A stretch of DNA of 37,566 nt, taken from Acidobacteriota bacterium. GTDB taxonomy: Bacteria; Acidobacteriota; Polarisedimenticolia; Gp22-AA2. How positions within the stretch are numbered: position 1 is the stretch's first letter; every line of letters starts with the position of its first letter. The notes beneath the pieces are model-generated. The model did no database searches. It worked only from the letters and a program-made list of their open reading frames with translations, and had not been told where the DNA came from. The position numbers were made by a program, and so were the translations under genes. This document shows, one piece after another, positions 16,698-26,040 of this stretch. Where the stretch lies: NCBI GenBank assembly GCA_018606725.1, contig JAGYID010000017.1, forward strand, positions 1-37,566, in the 5' to 3' direction.

Positions 16698-18179
16698 ATG
16701 GCAGTCCGCAAGCTGCGCAATTACGTACGCGGAGAGTGGTACGAGCCGCGGGGCGCGCGCTTCATCGACGTCGAGAACCCGTCGACCGGCGAGGCGATCG
16801 CCCAGGTCCCGCTGTCGACCGCGGAGGACACCAACGTCGCCATCGCGGCGGCCCACGCGGCGTTCCCCGGCTGGGCCGCGACGCCGGTCGACAAGCGGGT
16901 GGCGCCGCTGTTCAGGCTGGCGGGAATGATCCGGCAGAACCACGAGACGCTCGCCCGCAGCATCACCGAGGAGATGGGCAAATCGCTCCCCGACGCCCGC
17001 GCCGAAATCGACCGCACGCTGGAAAACGTCGAGACCGCCTGCGGCATGCCGGTCCTGCAGCAGGGCGACAAGCTGGTCGGCGCGGCCCCCGGCATCGACG
17101 GCGAAGTGATCCGCCTGCCGATGGGCGTGTTCACCATGATCGCGCCGTTCAACTTCCCCGGCATGGTGCCGTTCTGGTTCATCCCCTACGCGCTTGCCAC
17201 CGGCAACACCTACGTCGTGAAGCCGTCCAAGCAGGTCCCCTGCACCATGCAGCTGCTCGCCACGTACATCGACGCCAGCGGCTTCCCGAAGGGGGTCTTC
17301 AACCTGGTCAATGGCGACCGGGTGGTGGCCGACGCCTTCATGGCCCACCCCGACGTGCAGGGCGTCTCGGTCGTCGGCTCGACGCCGACGGCGCGCGTCA
17401 TCGCCGAGACCTGCGCCCGGAACAACAAGCGCTTCCAGGCGATGGGCGGCGCCAAGAACCACCTGGTGGTCATGCCCGACGCCAAGATGGACGACGTCGT
17501 CCGTAACATGATCACCTCCGGCTACGGCTGCGCCGGCCAGCGCTGCATGGCCTCGTCCGCGATCGTCTGCGTCGGAGATGCCGTCTACAAGGACGTCAGC
17601 GCCCGCTTCGTCGAGGCATCCAGGAAGGTGATCGTCGCCAACCCGCTCGACCCGAAGGTGGCGAACGAGTCGATGGTCATGGGACCGGTGATTTCGTCCC
17701 AGGCGAAGGACTTCATCTTGAAGATGATCGACGCGGGCGTGAAGGAAGGGGCGACCCTGGCCCTCGACGGCCGCGGCGTCAAGGTGCCCGGCTGCGACAA
17801 GGGGCACTTCATCGGCACGACGGTGTTCACCAACGTCAAGCCGGGGATGCAGATCCACAAGACCGAGATCTTCGGGCCGGTGCAGGTGATCCTGAAGGCC
17901 GCCACGCTGGACGAGGCGATCAAGATCGTCAACGAGCACGAGTACGGCAACGGCGCGTCGATCTACACCCAGAACGGCTACTACGCGCGCAAGTTCAAGA
18001 TCGAGGCGCGGGTCGGCATGGTCGGCATCAACGTCGGCATCCCCGCCCCGGTCGCCTACCTGCCGTTCGGCGGCATGAAGTCGTCGCAGTTCGCCGACAT
18101 CAAGGCGCAGGGCAAGGCGGTCGTCAACTTCTTCACCCAGGACAAGATCGTCACCGAGCGCTACTGGCCGGAGGCCTGA
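16698..18179 (+). CDS. mmsA: CoA-acylating methylmalonate-semialdehyde dehydrogenase
   Basis: A 493-residue aldehyde dehydrogenase of the MmsA type, which oxidatively decarboxylates methylmalonate (or malonate) semialdehyde to propionyl- or acetyl-CoA in valine and inositol breakdown. The catalytic Cys283 lies in GYGCAGQRCMASS. The position of the general-base Glu of ordinary aldehyde dehydrogenases is replaced by Asn254 in MGGAKNHLVVMPDAKMD, a hallmark of the CoA-dependent group. IAPFNFPGMVPFWFIPYAL and VGSTPTARVI are also family blocks. A perfect GGAGGT sits at 16688-16693, four bases before the ATG. It is 20 bp downstream of rocD and 25 bp upstream of the selenoprotein peroxiredoxin, so all three may share one transcript. 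The enzyme assignment is strong; pathway partners are not in the window. Confidence 0.92.
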   Translation: MAVRKLRNYVRGEWYEPRGARFIDVENPSTGEAIAQVPLSTAEDTNVAIAAAHAAFPGWAATPVDKRVAPLFRLAGMIRQNHETLARSITEEMGKSLPDARAEIDRTLENVETACGMPVLQQGDKLVGAAPGIDGEVIRLPMGVFTMIAPFNFPGMVPFWFIPYALATGNTYVVKPSKQVPCTMQLLATYIDASGFPKGVFNLVNGDRVVADAFMAHPDVQGVSVVGSTPTARVIAETCARNNKRFQAMGGAKNHLVVMPDAKMDDVVRNMITSGYGCAGQRCMASSAIVCVGDAVYKDVSARFVEASRKVIVANPLDPKVANESMVMGPVISSQAKDFILKMIDAGVKEGATLALDGRGVKVPGCDKGHFIGTTVFTNVKPGMQIHKTEIFGPVQVILKAATLDEAIKIVNEHEYGNGASIYTQNGYYARKFKIEARVGMVGINVGIPAPVAYLPFGGMKSSQFADIKAQGKAVVNFFTQDKIVTERYWPEA

Positions 18180-18204
18180 AACGACCGAGCGGAGGGACCA
18201 CACC

Positions 18205-18822
18205 ATGTCGGAACCGGCGAGCGGGCTGAAGCTGGGACAGAACGTCCCCGACTTCGAGCTCGAGACCTACGATCCCGTCAAGGACGACTTCGGCAAGTTC
18301 CGCCTGCAGGACCAGATCGCCGGCAAGCGCTGGACGGTCCTGTTCTTCTACCCCGCCGACTTCACCTTCGTCTGAGCGACCGAGTTCGCTGCTCTGGCAG
18401 AGCAGCACGAGCGGTTCGTGAAGATGGGGTGCGACATCATCACCATCAGCGCCGACACCAAGTTCGTGCACCTGGCGTGGCGCAAGAACGAGAAGGAGCT
18501 GGCGGCGGTGCGCTATCCGATGGCCTCCGACCCGACCGGCAAGGTCGGCCGGATGTTCGGGGTCTACGACGACAACACCGGGCTGAACCTGCGCGGCACG
18601 TTCGTCATCAACCCCGAGGGGAAGCTCCTGAACGCCGAGGTGAACTTCTACAACCTCGGCCGCAACATCGACGAGCTGATGCGGAAGTTCAAGGCCAACC
18701 TCTACATGACCAAGAAGACCAACGAAGCCTGCCCCTCGAAGTGGAAGGACGAGGGCGACAAGACCCTGGTCAACCCGGGCGCGAAGATGGTCGGCAAGGT
18801 CCACGAGGCGCTGAACCCGTAA
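18205..18822 (+). CDS. selenocysteine-containing peroxiredoxin (AhpC/2-Cys type), UGA at codon 57
   Basis: A 205-residue peroxiredoxin that would reduce hydrogen peroxide and organic hydroperoxides. The frame opens at ATG 18205 after GGAGGG and reads through TGA at 18373-18375 to TAA at 18822. The TGA falls exactly on the peroxidatic residue: FFYPADFTFV-U-ATEF replaces the family's FYPxDFTFVCPTE. After it, similarity continues unbroken: TISADTKFVHLAWRK, the Arg-containing SDPTGKVGRMFGVYD, GTFVINPEG, and a C-terminal resolving Cys176 in ACPSKW. A hairpin right after the TGA looks like a bacterial SECIS. The Pro after the peroxidatic residue is Ala here, a small departure. Selenocysteine would need SelA/B/C/D, which are not in this window. 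A sequencing error or nonsense mutation is the alternative, made unlikely by the hairpin. Ordinary gene calling would report only 18418-18822. Confidence 0.88.
18373..18406 (+). promoter_or_regulatory. putative bacterial SECIS element following the UGA codon
   Basis: Starting 12 nt after the TGA, the arms GCTGCTCT (18388-18395) and AGAGCAGC (18399-18406) pair perfectly over 8 bp around a GGC loop. The loop begins 20 nt after the TGA. Bacterial SECIS elements lie just downstream of the UGA inside the coding region, have a short stem and a small loop with G in its first positions, and bind SelB; this fits. The hairpin is coding (AALAEQ). Recognition by SelB is inferred. Confidence 0.75.
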
Positions 18823-18883
18823 GAGGCATCGCAGCACCGCGCCGACCGGCCAGTGCCCCGCAGGGGCGGAGAGGGGGTGAGCC

Positions 18884-19576
18884 ATGAAGCCGGAGATGAC
18901 CATTCTGTTCTGGTGGCTGCTGTTCGCCGGCACCCACATCATCGGGTCGAGCGTGCCGGTGCGCACGCGGCTGATTCGCGCCCTCGGGCTGCGGGGGTTC
19001 AAGGGGCTCTACACCGTCGTCGCCCTCGCCACCTTCGTCCCGCTGTTCTACGTCTACTTCGCGAACAAGCACGCCGGGACGGCGCTTTTCAATCCGGGAG
19101 AGGGGCTGCGGCTCGTCGCCCAGGGGCTGATGCTGCTGGCGTTCGTCGTTCTCGCCCAGGGGCTCGCCACACCGAGCCCTCTGACCACCCAGGCGGAGAT
19201 GACCGGCGCCTTCCCCGACCGGGCCCGCGGCATCCAGCGGATCACCCGGCACCCGCTGAACCTCGGCTTCGCACTGTTCGGCCTGGCGCACTGCCTCGCC
19301 AACCCCAATGCCAGCGACTGGATCTTCTTCGGCGGCTTCGTCGTCTACGCCGTGATCAGCGCGCTGCACCAGGACCGCCGGACGTGGGCGACCGGCCCCG
19401 ACGCGGTGCGGCAGTTCCAGGAGCAGACTTCGTTCGTTCCGTTCGCTGCCATCCTCTTCGGCCAGCAGCGGCTGGCCCTGCGCGAGTTCAGCCAGTCCGC
19501 GTTGTGGGCGTCCGTCGCCCTGTTCTTCGTCGTGCGGCACTTCCACGGCAGGCTCTTCGGGGGGCTCGAAGGATAG
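18884..19576 (+). CDS. NnrU family integral membrane protein
   Basis: A 230-residue polytopic membrane protein with about six hydrophobic helices (for example ILFWWLLFAGTHIIG, LYTVVALATFVPLFYVYF, LMLLAFVVLAQGLA, WASVALFFVVRHF). It contains the NnrU-type core RGIQRITRHPLNLGFALFGLAHCLANP, which resembles the isoprenylcysteine-methyltransferase/NnrU fold where the RHP motif is conserved. NnrU was named from nitrite/nitric-oxide reduction clusters, but no denitrification gene is nearby and the molecular function is unknown. It begins 61 bp after the peroxiredoxin stop. The start ATG at 18884 follows a purine-rich GAGAGGGGGTGAG segment. It is convergent with the kinase gene, whose stop lies 59 bp away. 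Confidence 0.8.
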   Translation: MKPEMTILFWWLLFAGTHIIGSSVPVRTRLIRALGLRGFKGLYTVVALATFVPLFYVYFANKHAGTALFNPGEGLRLVAQGLMLLAFVVLAQGLATPSPLTTQAEMTGAFPDRARGIQRITRHPLNLGFALFGLAHCLANPNASDWIFFGGFVVYAVISALHQDRRTWATGPDAVRQFQEQTSFVPFAAILFGQQRLALREFSQSALWASVALFFVVRHFHGRLFGGLEG

Positions 19577-19635
19577 GCCCCGCCAGTCAGCCCGAGAGTT
19601 TTTTAGGGCTCGATACAGGTACCGGGTCTCTGGGC

Positions 19636-22551
19636 TCACCCGTCGGGCGAGGATGCCAGTCGCTTGCGAGCCTCGATCAACTCGGGGATGTCGGGGTCGG
19701 CGTCTTTCCAGTCGGTGACGAATTGCCCGTACCATTGACGGGCGCGGTCGGCCTGGCCCGCCCGCTCGCAGGCGCGCGCGGCGCTGTACTGGTCGAGCGA
19801 CCCGAAGACCGACAGGACGAGATATCGCCTGCGGAAGGGGTATTTCAAGACTTCCTCGTAGGCGCCCGCCGCCTCCGGCCACATTCCGAGCGCTTCGTAG
19901 GTTCGCGCCAGCACGTGGTGGCGCCGCAGAAGGATCGAGTTGTAGGCCAGTTTTTCGAGCGCCGGCAGCGCCTCGGCCGGCCTGCCACGCACCAGCCGGA
20001 GGCAGGCGCGGGCGAACTCCAGCTCCTCCGTTGCGAAGCGGCTGTCGAGATCCTTGAGGGCGATCTCCTGCTCGCGCACCATAGCGGCCAGCGGTTCCTC
20101 CTGGCCGGTCTCGACGGCCATGACCGCCATCGCCGGGAGATAGACGATATTGCGGTCGAGCGGGGCGATCTGGTCGCGATCGAGCCGGACCGGCTTGCCG
20201 GAGGTGCGCCCGTCGACCCACGCGCGGGCGAGCGCGCTCCACCCGCGCATATCCACCTTCTTGATCTCCGCGGCGGAGCGCCAGGCGGCGATGACCGCCT
20301 CCCGCCCTTCCTTGAACCGCCCGGCGCCGAGCAGGCCATCGGCGTAGGTCACTGCCATGACGGACACGATTCCCGTTCCCTCCCTGCCGTACGTTTCGGT
20401 CAGCGCCCGGGCCTTCGTCCAGTCGCGCCGGAGGACGTGGGCCCACATCCTGGAAGGCTCCACCTGTTGCGGCAGCCTGCCCGCCTTCAACGCCTCGTCG
20501 ACGATCCAGTCGATTTCCCGGGTGTTCCCCTGTTTTTCGAATGCATCGACGCAATTCCCGAGGGCGAGCAGGGTCGGCACGATGTTGTACTCAGCGCGAT
20601 AGAGGGCTTCGGCGCCGACCGGATCCTCGAGCAAGTTGAGGTAGATCCAACCCAGCCAGTCTGGATAGCGGACATCGTGGGGATACATCGCCATCTGGGA
20701 CTTCAGGCGCTCGATTTCGATGTCGGTCTGCAACGTGGCATCGAGGTGGTTGATCTCCGCCCACGTCCGCTTCATGGGCGACTGACCAGTGGAGCGACGA
20801 TGCGCCTCTGCGGCGTTTTTGCGATATCCATCCCAATCACCCAAATTGGCCAGGGTGACGCCGAGGTCGATGTAAGCGTCCACGAAATCGGGGTCGATGT
20901 CGATCGCCTTCTTATAGAGCCCGACGGACGCCTCGTTTCCGGAAGCCCTTTCGGCCGCGGCCACAGCCTGCAGGGCGGCGAGCGAGCGGGTGGCTGGCGG
21001 TTCCGTCGAGCCGATCGCCTGCAGGCTCTCACCGGTCCTGCGCCGCACGGCGTTCGCGATGCTCCAGATCGTCCCGACGATCGCGTCCTCGCCCGCCGCC
21101 AGCGCGGATTCCGTGACCACCGCTCGCTCCTCGCCGCGGCGGTGCAGGCCGACTTGGATCCGGTAGGCGGACCCTTCCCGGACGATCTTGCCGCTGACGA
21201 AGCCTCCGCAGTGTACCTGGCACAGACTGGCAGCGGCCTTCGCGTCGATCCGGGTCGCCGTTCGAAGGCCCGCCGCCTTCGTCAGATCGGCCAAATCGTC
21301 TCCGGTCACCACCCACAGGTAGGTCGAGAAGTTGAGCATCCATTCGAACGCGTCCCTGATTGCCGTGTCGAATTGAGATTGCCCCGTGGCGTTCTCGAAG
21401 TCGGCGACGACGATGCGGCTGCCGACCGGGAAGGCGGTCGCCGGCCGGCTCGCGACCCAATGACGGACGGCGAAGATCGCCAGCAGGGCCGCCGCGCCGG
21501 CCGCGGCGCCCATCCAGGCGATCCGCGACCGGCCAGACGGTCGCGACCAGCCTGACAGCCGGCGGCCGGACCGCGGCACGCCCACCGCCACCGGCCCGCC
21601 CGGGGTCCGGACTACCTGTACGTCCGAGTCGGTCGCCCGCTTCAGGCGGCGCAAATCAGTCACCATGTCGTCGGCGTGGTGATAGCGATCCTGCGGGTCC
21701 TTTTCCAGCGCCTTGGCGATGATCCGTTCCAGCTCAGGCTGCGGCTCGCCGGTCACGCTGCCGGGAGGCGGCGCCTCCTCCTTCAGGATCGAGGCCAGCG
21801 TCTCCGCGTCGGTCTTCCCCTTGAACGGCTGCCGCCCGGTCGCCATCTCGTACAGCACCACCCCGAACGAGAACAGGTCCGAGTGGTGCGTCACCCGCTC
21901 TCCGCGCGCCTGCTCCGGGCTCATGTAGGCGACGGTGCCGAATACCTTCCCCTGCATCGTCAGCTCGCGCGAGATCGTGTCCATGCGCGAGTGCAGGTCC
22001 TCCCCGGCTGCACCGCCGGCCCGGGTGTCCGCCGTGTCGCCCACGCCGGTCGAGCCGCCCGCCCCTTCCGGCTCCAGCAGCTTCGCCAGCCCGAAGTCGA
22101 GGACCTTTGCCGTCCCCTGCCGCGTGACGAAGATGTTGTCCGGCTTCAGGTCGCGGTGCAGGACGCCGTGCTCGTGCGCCGCCTGCAGCGCCTCGCCGAT
22201 CTGCATGGCCACCGGCAGCAGCGTCTTGAGCGGCAGCGGCCGGTGGCCGATCCGCTCCCGCAGCGTCTGCCCCTCGAGGAGCTCCATCACCAGGAAGTCG
22301 CTCCCGTCGTGCTCTTCGACGGCGTGGATGGTGCAGATGTTCGGGTGATTCAGCGCCGCCGCGGCCTGCGCCTCTCTCCTGAACCGCAGGCGGCGCTCGT
22401 CGCTGCCGACCAGGTCCGGCGGCAGGACCTTGATTGCCACGGGGCGGTTCAGCCGGGTGTCGAGGGCGCGATAGACGACGCCCATGCCCCCCTCGCCGAG
22501 GCGGGAAACCACCTCGTAGTGGCCGACGCGCGATCCCGGAGCGAGGTTCAT
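19636..22551 (-). CDS. membrane Ser/Thr protein kinase with C-terminal helical-repeat region
   Basis: A 971-residue Hanks-type kinase. Residues 12-290 form the kinase domain: Gly-rich loop LGEGGMGVVYRA, Lys41 in VAIK, catalytic HRDLKPDN with Asp134, DFGLAKL, and GTVAYMSPEQARGE. A Ser/Gly/Arg linker leads to one transmembrane helix (WMGAAAGAAALLAIFAV, around residue 355). The periplasmic part begins with a VVADFEN...FDTAIRDAFEWML segment that looks like an adenylate-cyclase-associated/TolB-like domain, followed by TPR-like helices (ALQAVAAAERASGNEASVGLYKKAIDIDPDFVDAYIDLGVTLANLGDWDGY and later repeats). The ATG at 22551 was chosen because kinase homology starts there; no Shine-Dalgarno is evident. 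This architecture is abundant in Acidobacteriota. Substrates and signal are unknown; no partner gene lies next to it. Confidence 0.9.
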   Translation of the reverse strand: MNLAPGSRVGHYEVVSRLGEGGMGVVYRALDTRLNRPVAIKVLPPDLVGSDERRLRFRREAQAAAALNHPNICTIHAVEEHDGSDFLVMELLEGQTLRERIGHRPLPLKTLLPVAMQIGEALQAAHEHGVLHRDLKPDNIFVTRQGTAKVLDFGLAKLLEPEGAGGSTGVGDTADTRAGGAAGEDLHSRMDTISRELTMQGKVFGTVAYMSPEQARGERVTHHSDLFSFGVVLYEMATGRQPFKGKTDAETLASILKEEAPPPGSVTGEPQPELERIIAKALEKDPQDRYHHADDMVTDLRRLKRATDSDVQVVRTPGGPVAVGVPRSGRRLSGWSRPSGRSRIAWMGAAAGAAALLAIFAVRHWVASRPATAFPVGSRIVVADFENATGQSQFDTAIRDAFEWMLNFSTYLWVVTGDDLADLTKAAGLRTATRIDAKAAASLCQVHCGGFVSGKIVREGSAYRIQVGLHRRGEERAVVTESALAAGEDAIVGTIWSIANAVRRRTGESLQAIGSTEPPATRSLAALQAVAAAERASGNEASVGLYKKAIDIDPDFVDAYIDLGVTLANLGDWDGYRKNAAEAHRRSTGQSPMKRTWAEINHLDATLQTDIEIERLKSQMAMYPHDVRYPDWLGWIYLNLLEDPVGAEALYRAEYNIVPTLLALGNCVDAFEKQGNTREIDWIVDEALKAGRLPQQVEPSRMWAHVLRRDWTKARALTETYGREGTGIVSVMAVTYADGLLGAGRFKEGREAVIAAWRSAAEIKKVDMRGWSALARAWVDGRTSGKPVRLDRDQIAPLDRNIVYLPAMAVMAVETGQEEPLAAMVREQEIALKDLDSRFATEELEFARACLRLVRGRPAEALPALEKLAYNSILLRRHHVLARTYEALGMWPEAAGAYEEVLKYPFRRRYLVLSVFGSLDQYSAARACERAGQADRARQWYGQFVTDWKDADPDIPELIEARKRLASSPDG

Positions 22552-23053
22552 ACGACTGTGCGCCGCACGATTCCCCCCGTTCGTGACGCTCGCGGGCCCG
22601 GGATCCGTGGTGACGATCGCCGGCGAATACCGGCCGCGCGCGCTTTCTGAACTTGACCGGAAGGTCCGTCCCACCGGGCCAGGGACAACAAGTGGAGCGA
22701 TTCTAACCCAATTGCCCTCGGCGGGGCTGCCCGCGGCCACACCGGCGGCGAATCCAGCGGCCGGGCGCCGCATCCCAAGACCGGGTGCGGTTGCTGGGCG
22801 GTCAACGGAGATCGCCGGCCAGCGCCCGGAGGCGGCGTCCGATGACCCACATCGTGCTGTACGACCTGGAATGCTGCGGCGCTCCGGTGGCCGCGGCGGC
22901 GACGACGACCTGCAGCGCCAGATCCTCGAGCACGCCTGCGCCGGACCGCTTGAAGCTCCCGACCCCGGCGACGAACTGGACCGCCGCGCTGCCCGCCTGC
23001 GAATTCGCGATTACGCCTGGGAGATGTGACGCGCCGGACCGGCGAAGGCGCTC
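22552..23053. other. 502-bp gap between kinase and acyl-CoA dehydrogenase genes
   Basis: No recognised gene lies here. The kinase promoter must be within it or close to it. Codon use and composition do not clearly favour any frame except the short plus-strand frame 22871-23029 listed separately. I found no tRNA-like fold or strong terminator. Confidence 0.5.
22871..23029 (+). CDS. possible small acidic protein, unrecognised
   Basis: A 52-residue frame from ATG to TGA on the plus strand, opposite in direction to its neighbours. It has a Gly/Arg-rich start and a well-mixed, charged, helix-like body (DDDLQRQILEHACAGP, then DELDRRAARLRIRDYAWEM). Third positions are mostly G/C, as in real genes here. 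It lacks a Shine-Dalgarno and any family I recognise, and an overlapping +1 frame is also open, so it may be chance. Listed as a weak candidate only. Confidence 0.22.
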   Translation: MLRRSGGRGGDDDLQRQILEHACAGPLEAPDPGDELDRRAARLRIRDYAWEM

Positions 23054-24195
<1,142 letters not shown>

Positions 24196-24199
<4 letters not shown>

Positions 24200-24696
24200 C
24201 CGTTGCCTTTGCCTTTCCCCCGCTCCATCTCGGCGAAGAACTTCTCTCCTCCGGCGCGGATCTCGTCCTCGCTCATTTCCACCTTCTGGGTGGCGAGCCC
24301 CCAGCGGTGGCCGAACGGGTCCTCGACCTTGCCGTAGCGATCGCCCCAGAACATGTCGGTCACCGGCATGGTGACCGTGGCGCCGGCGTCAATGGCGCGC
24401 TTGAAGGCGGCGTCGACGTCGTGCACGTACAAGTGCAGCGTGCAGGCGGTGCCGCCGAGGGTCTTCGGCGACACGTAGCCCATGTCGGGGAACTCGTCGG
24501 CGAGGAAGATGACCGAGTCGCCGATCTTCAGCTCGGCGTGCATGACGGTCTTCCCGTCCGGGCCGCGCATGCTGCTGATGACCTCCGCGCCGAACGCTTT
24601 CTTGTAAAAGGCGATCGCCGCCTCGGCGCCCTTGATCGACAGACCGGGGGTGACGGTGTGGAATCCTTTCGGGATGCCCTGCGACGGGTTGGCCAT
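24196..24696 (-). CDS. VOC/glyoxalase-family protein (PhnB-like)
   Basis: A 166-residue vicinal-oxygen-chelate fold protein. It opens with TVTPGLSIKGAEAAIAFYKKAFGAEV, the usual beta-alpha-beta start of the PhnB/YciI-like branch. It then has MHAELKIGDSVIFLADEF, LHLYVHDVDAAFKRAIDAGATV and the closing FWGDRYGKVEDPFGHRWGLAT, where the DPFGH.W block is diagnostic. The Lys/Glu/Gly-rich C-terminal tail (EMERGKGKGNG) is extra. PhnB-like members often lack a full metal-binding set, and no substrate can be assigned. It is the first gene of a coupled pair with the acyl-CoA dehydrogenase; a GGAGGAT ribosome site precedes its ATG. Confidence 0.87.
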
Positions 24697-24786
24697 GGAT
24701 CATCCTCCTTTGGACTGCGTCTGGGCCGGTGCCGGGGATTCTACGCCAGAGGAACGCGGGATGGCGACGCGATCAGCGGGAGGCGG

Positions 24787-25713
24787 TCAGCGAGTCCGGG
24801 CGAACAGGCCCCGGAGCATCTCCGCCCACCCCGCCTCGATCGCCTGGACCTGCTCCGGCGGCACGCCGTAGGTGGACATCCACAGACCGACCTCGCGGAC
24901 GCCGCGGTTCGATTCGATGTGAACGCGGAAGAAGGCGTCGTTGAGGTTCTCGACGGTGCCGGCGAAATCGGGAGGCTCGTTGATCGAGACGGTGCCGCGC
25001 AGGCTGTCGCCGGCCGCCGTCCGGACCTCATAACGGTTCCCTTCCCGCACCCCGGCGAGCGCGCCCTCGCGCAGCAACCCGTCGCGGCTCACCAGGCGTT
25101 CCCACGCCTGCATGACCGAGCAGCCGGCCGGCAGCGGCAGGCGCGGCCAGATCGCCAGGCGCGGCGTGCCGCGATGCCGCTCGAGGTAATGCCGCAGGCC
25201 GCGCAGCTCGAAGCGCCAGCCGCGCCGGACGGAGTCGAACTCCTCGTCCCACTCGTTTCCGTCGCCAAACCCGGCGTGCACCAGACGCAGCGTCGTCTTG
25301 TTGCCGCGCCCCTCGAGCAGGTAGTCGAGGGCAACCGGGGAGGGCGGCGGCGCCGCCGGCTCCCGGCCCGCCGAGGACCCCGGGATCGGCGCAGCACTGC
25401 CGGCGGCCGCCGTCCCGGCGCCGCCCGCCTCGCGCGCCGCCCCGACGACGTCGCTGTTGCCGAACCCCTGGTCGATCAGCCGCAGGCGGCGGCCCGGCTC
25501 CCAGATCTCGATGCTCGAGGTGCCCTCGTACGGCGGCCCCCAGGAAATCCAGATAGAGCCCCCGACGCCCGGCGCCACCCTCGCCCGGATGGGGAACCAG
25601 CGGCTCAACTCCTCGGCGTCGGTCAGGGCCTTCCAGACCGCCTCGACCGGCGCGTCGATGTCGATCGCGGCCTCCACCCGCCGGCGGGTCGAACGCGTTC
25701 TCCTGGGTCCCAT
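24787..25713 (-). CDS. SRPBCC/AHSA1-like lipid-binding-fold protein
   Basis: A 308-residue protein. The N-terminal half is an AHSA1-type START-like domain: VEAAIDIDAPVEAVWKALTDAEELSRWFPIRARVAPGVGGSIWISW, then ISSIEIWEPGRRLRLID-like sequence. An Ala/Gly/Pro-rich insert splits the domain (residues about 92-125), followed by its end: TTLRLVHAGFGDGNEWDEEFDSVRRGWRFELRGLRHYLE. The C-terminal 110 residues form a second region (WERLVSRDGLLREGALAGVREGNRYEVRTAAGDSLRGTVSINEPPDFAGTVENLNDAFFRVHIE) that looks like a degenerate second SRPBCC or related beta domain. The ligand is unknown. It stands alone, 90 bp downstream of nothing on its strand, and ends 90 bp before the VOC gene start. Confidence 0.8.
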   Translation of the reverse strand: MGPRRTRSTRRRVEAAIDIDAPVEAVWKALTDAEELSRWFPIRARVAPGVGGSIWISWGPPYEGTSSIEIWEPGRRLRLIDQGFGNSDVVGAAREAGGAGTAAAGSAAPIPGSSAGREPAAPPPSPVALDYLLEGRGNKTTLRLVHAGFGDGNEWDEEFDSVRRGWRFELRGLRHYLERHRGTPRLAIWPRLPLPAGCSVMQAWERLVSRDGLLREGALAGVREGNRYEVRTAAGDSLRGTVSINEPPDFAGTVENLNDAFFRVHIESNRGVREVGLWMSTYGVPPEQVQAIEAGWAEMLRGLFARTR

Positions 25714-25762
25714 GCTGAAGATCTACCTCCGGCGCGACTGGATGTCGAGACAAATCTTAGGG

Positions 25763-26040
25763 TTAATGGCGGCCAAGGCGACCGGTGCGTGCCTGGAAAA
25801 TCGTCGCCAATTCGCCCTGCTTAGTGATGCGGGCTATGAACGAGCCTGTTTCGTCAGGACCACCCAGCCATTCTATGCGGCGAGCGTCACCCATTCCTCG
25901 TCGGTGGCGTCCGCTCGCATGACGTCGGTGTGGGTGACGATCCGGAACCCCGCTTCGCGAAGCTTTTCCGCGACGCGCCATCCGAGCGACACCTCGACGA
26001 AGAAGGTGAAGTCTTCAAGCGGCCTTGTGCTGCCAGCGGA
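25763..26040 (-). pseudogene. decayed PIN-domain toxin (VapC45-like)
   Basis: Directly after the antitoxin gene, the minus strand reads EDFTFFVEVSLGWRVAEKLREAGFRIVTHTDV...DEEWVTLAA, the N-terminal half of a PIN-like toxin. It then hits TAG (25875-25873), followed in the same frame by NGWVVLTKQ, which is the family's next block. The frame then shifts: GSFIARITKQGELATIF, the expected C-terminal block, appears in another frame and ends at TAA 25765-25763. About 45-50 residues between these blocks, including the catalytic region after LTK, are missing, and no proper start codon remains. A stop, a deletion and a frameshift together mean it is not functional. Boundaries are approximate. Confidence 0.72.

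Noticed and set aside
18418-18822. A separate short peroxiredoxin gene starting at the downstream ATG
   Set aside because: It would lack the peroxidatic residue and the first strand of the fold, and it has no ribosome site. Reading from 18205 through the TGA gives the complete family sequence.
19577-19635. Possible terminator AGCCC/GGGCT with a T-run between the NnrU and kinase genes
   Set aside because: The T-run is inside the loop rather than after the stem and the stem is only 5 bp, so it does not look like an intrinsic terminator in either direction.
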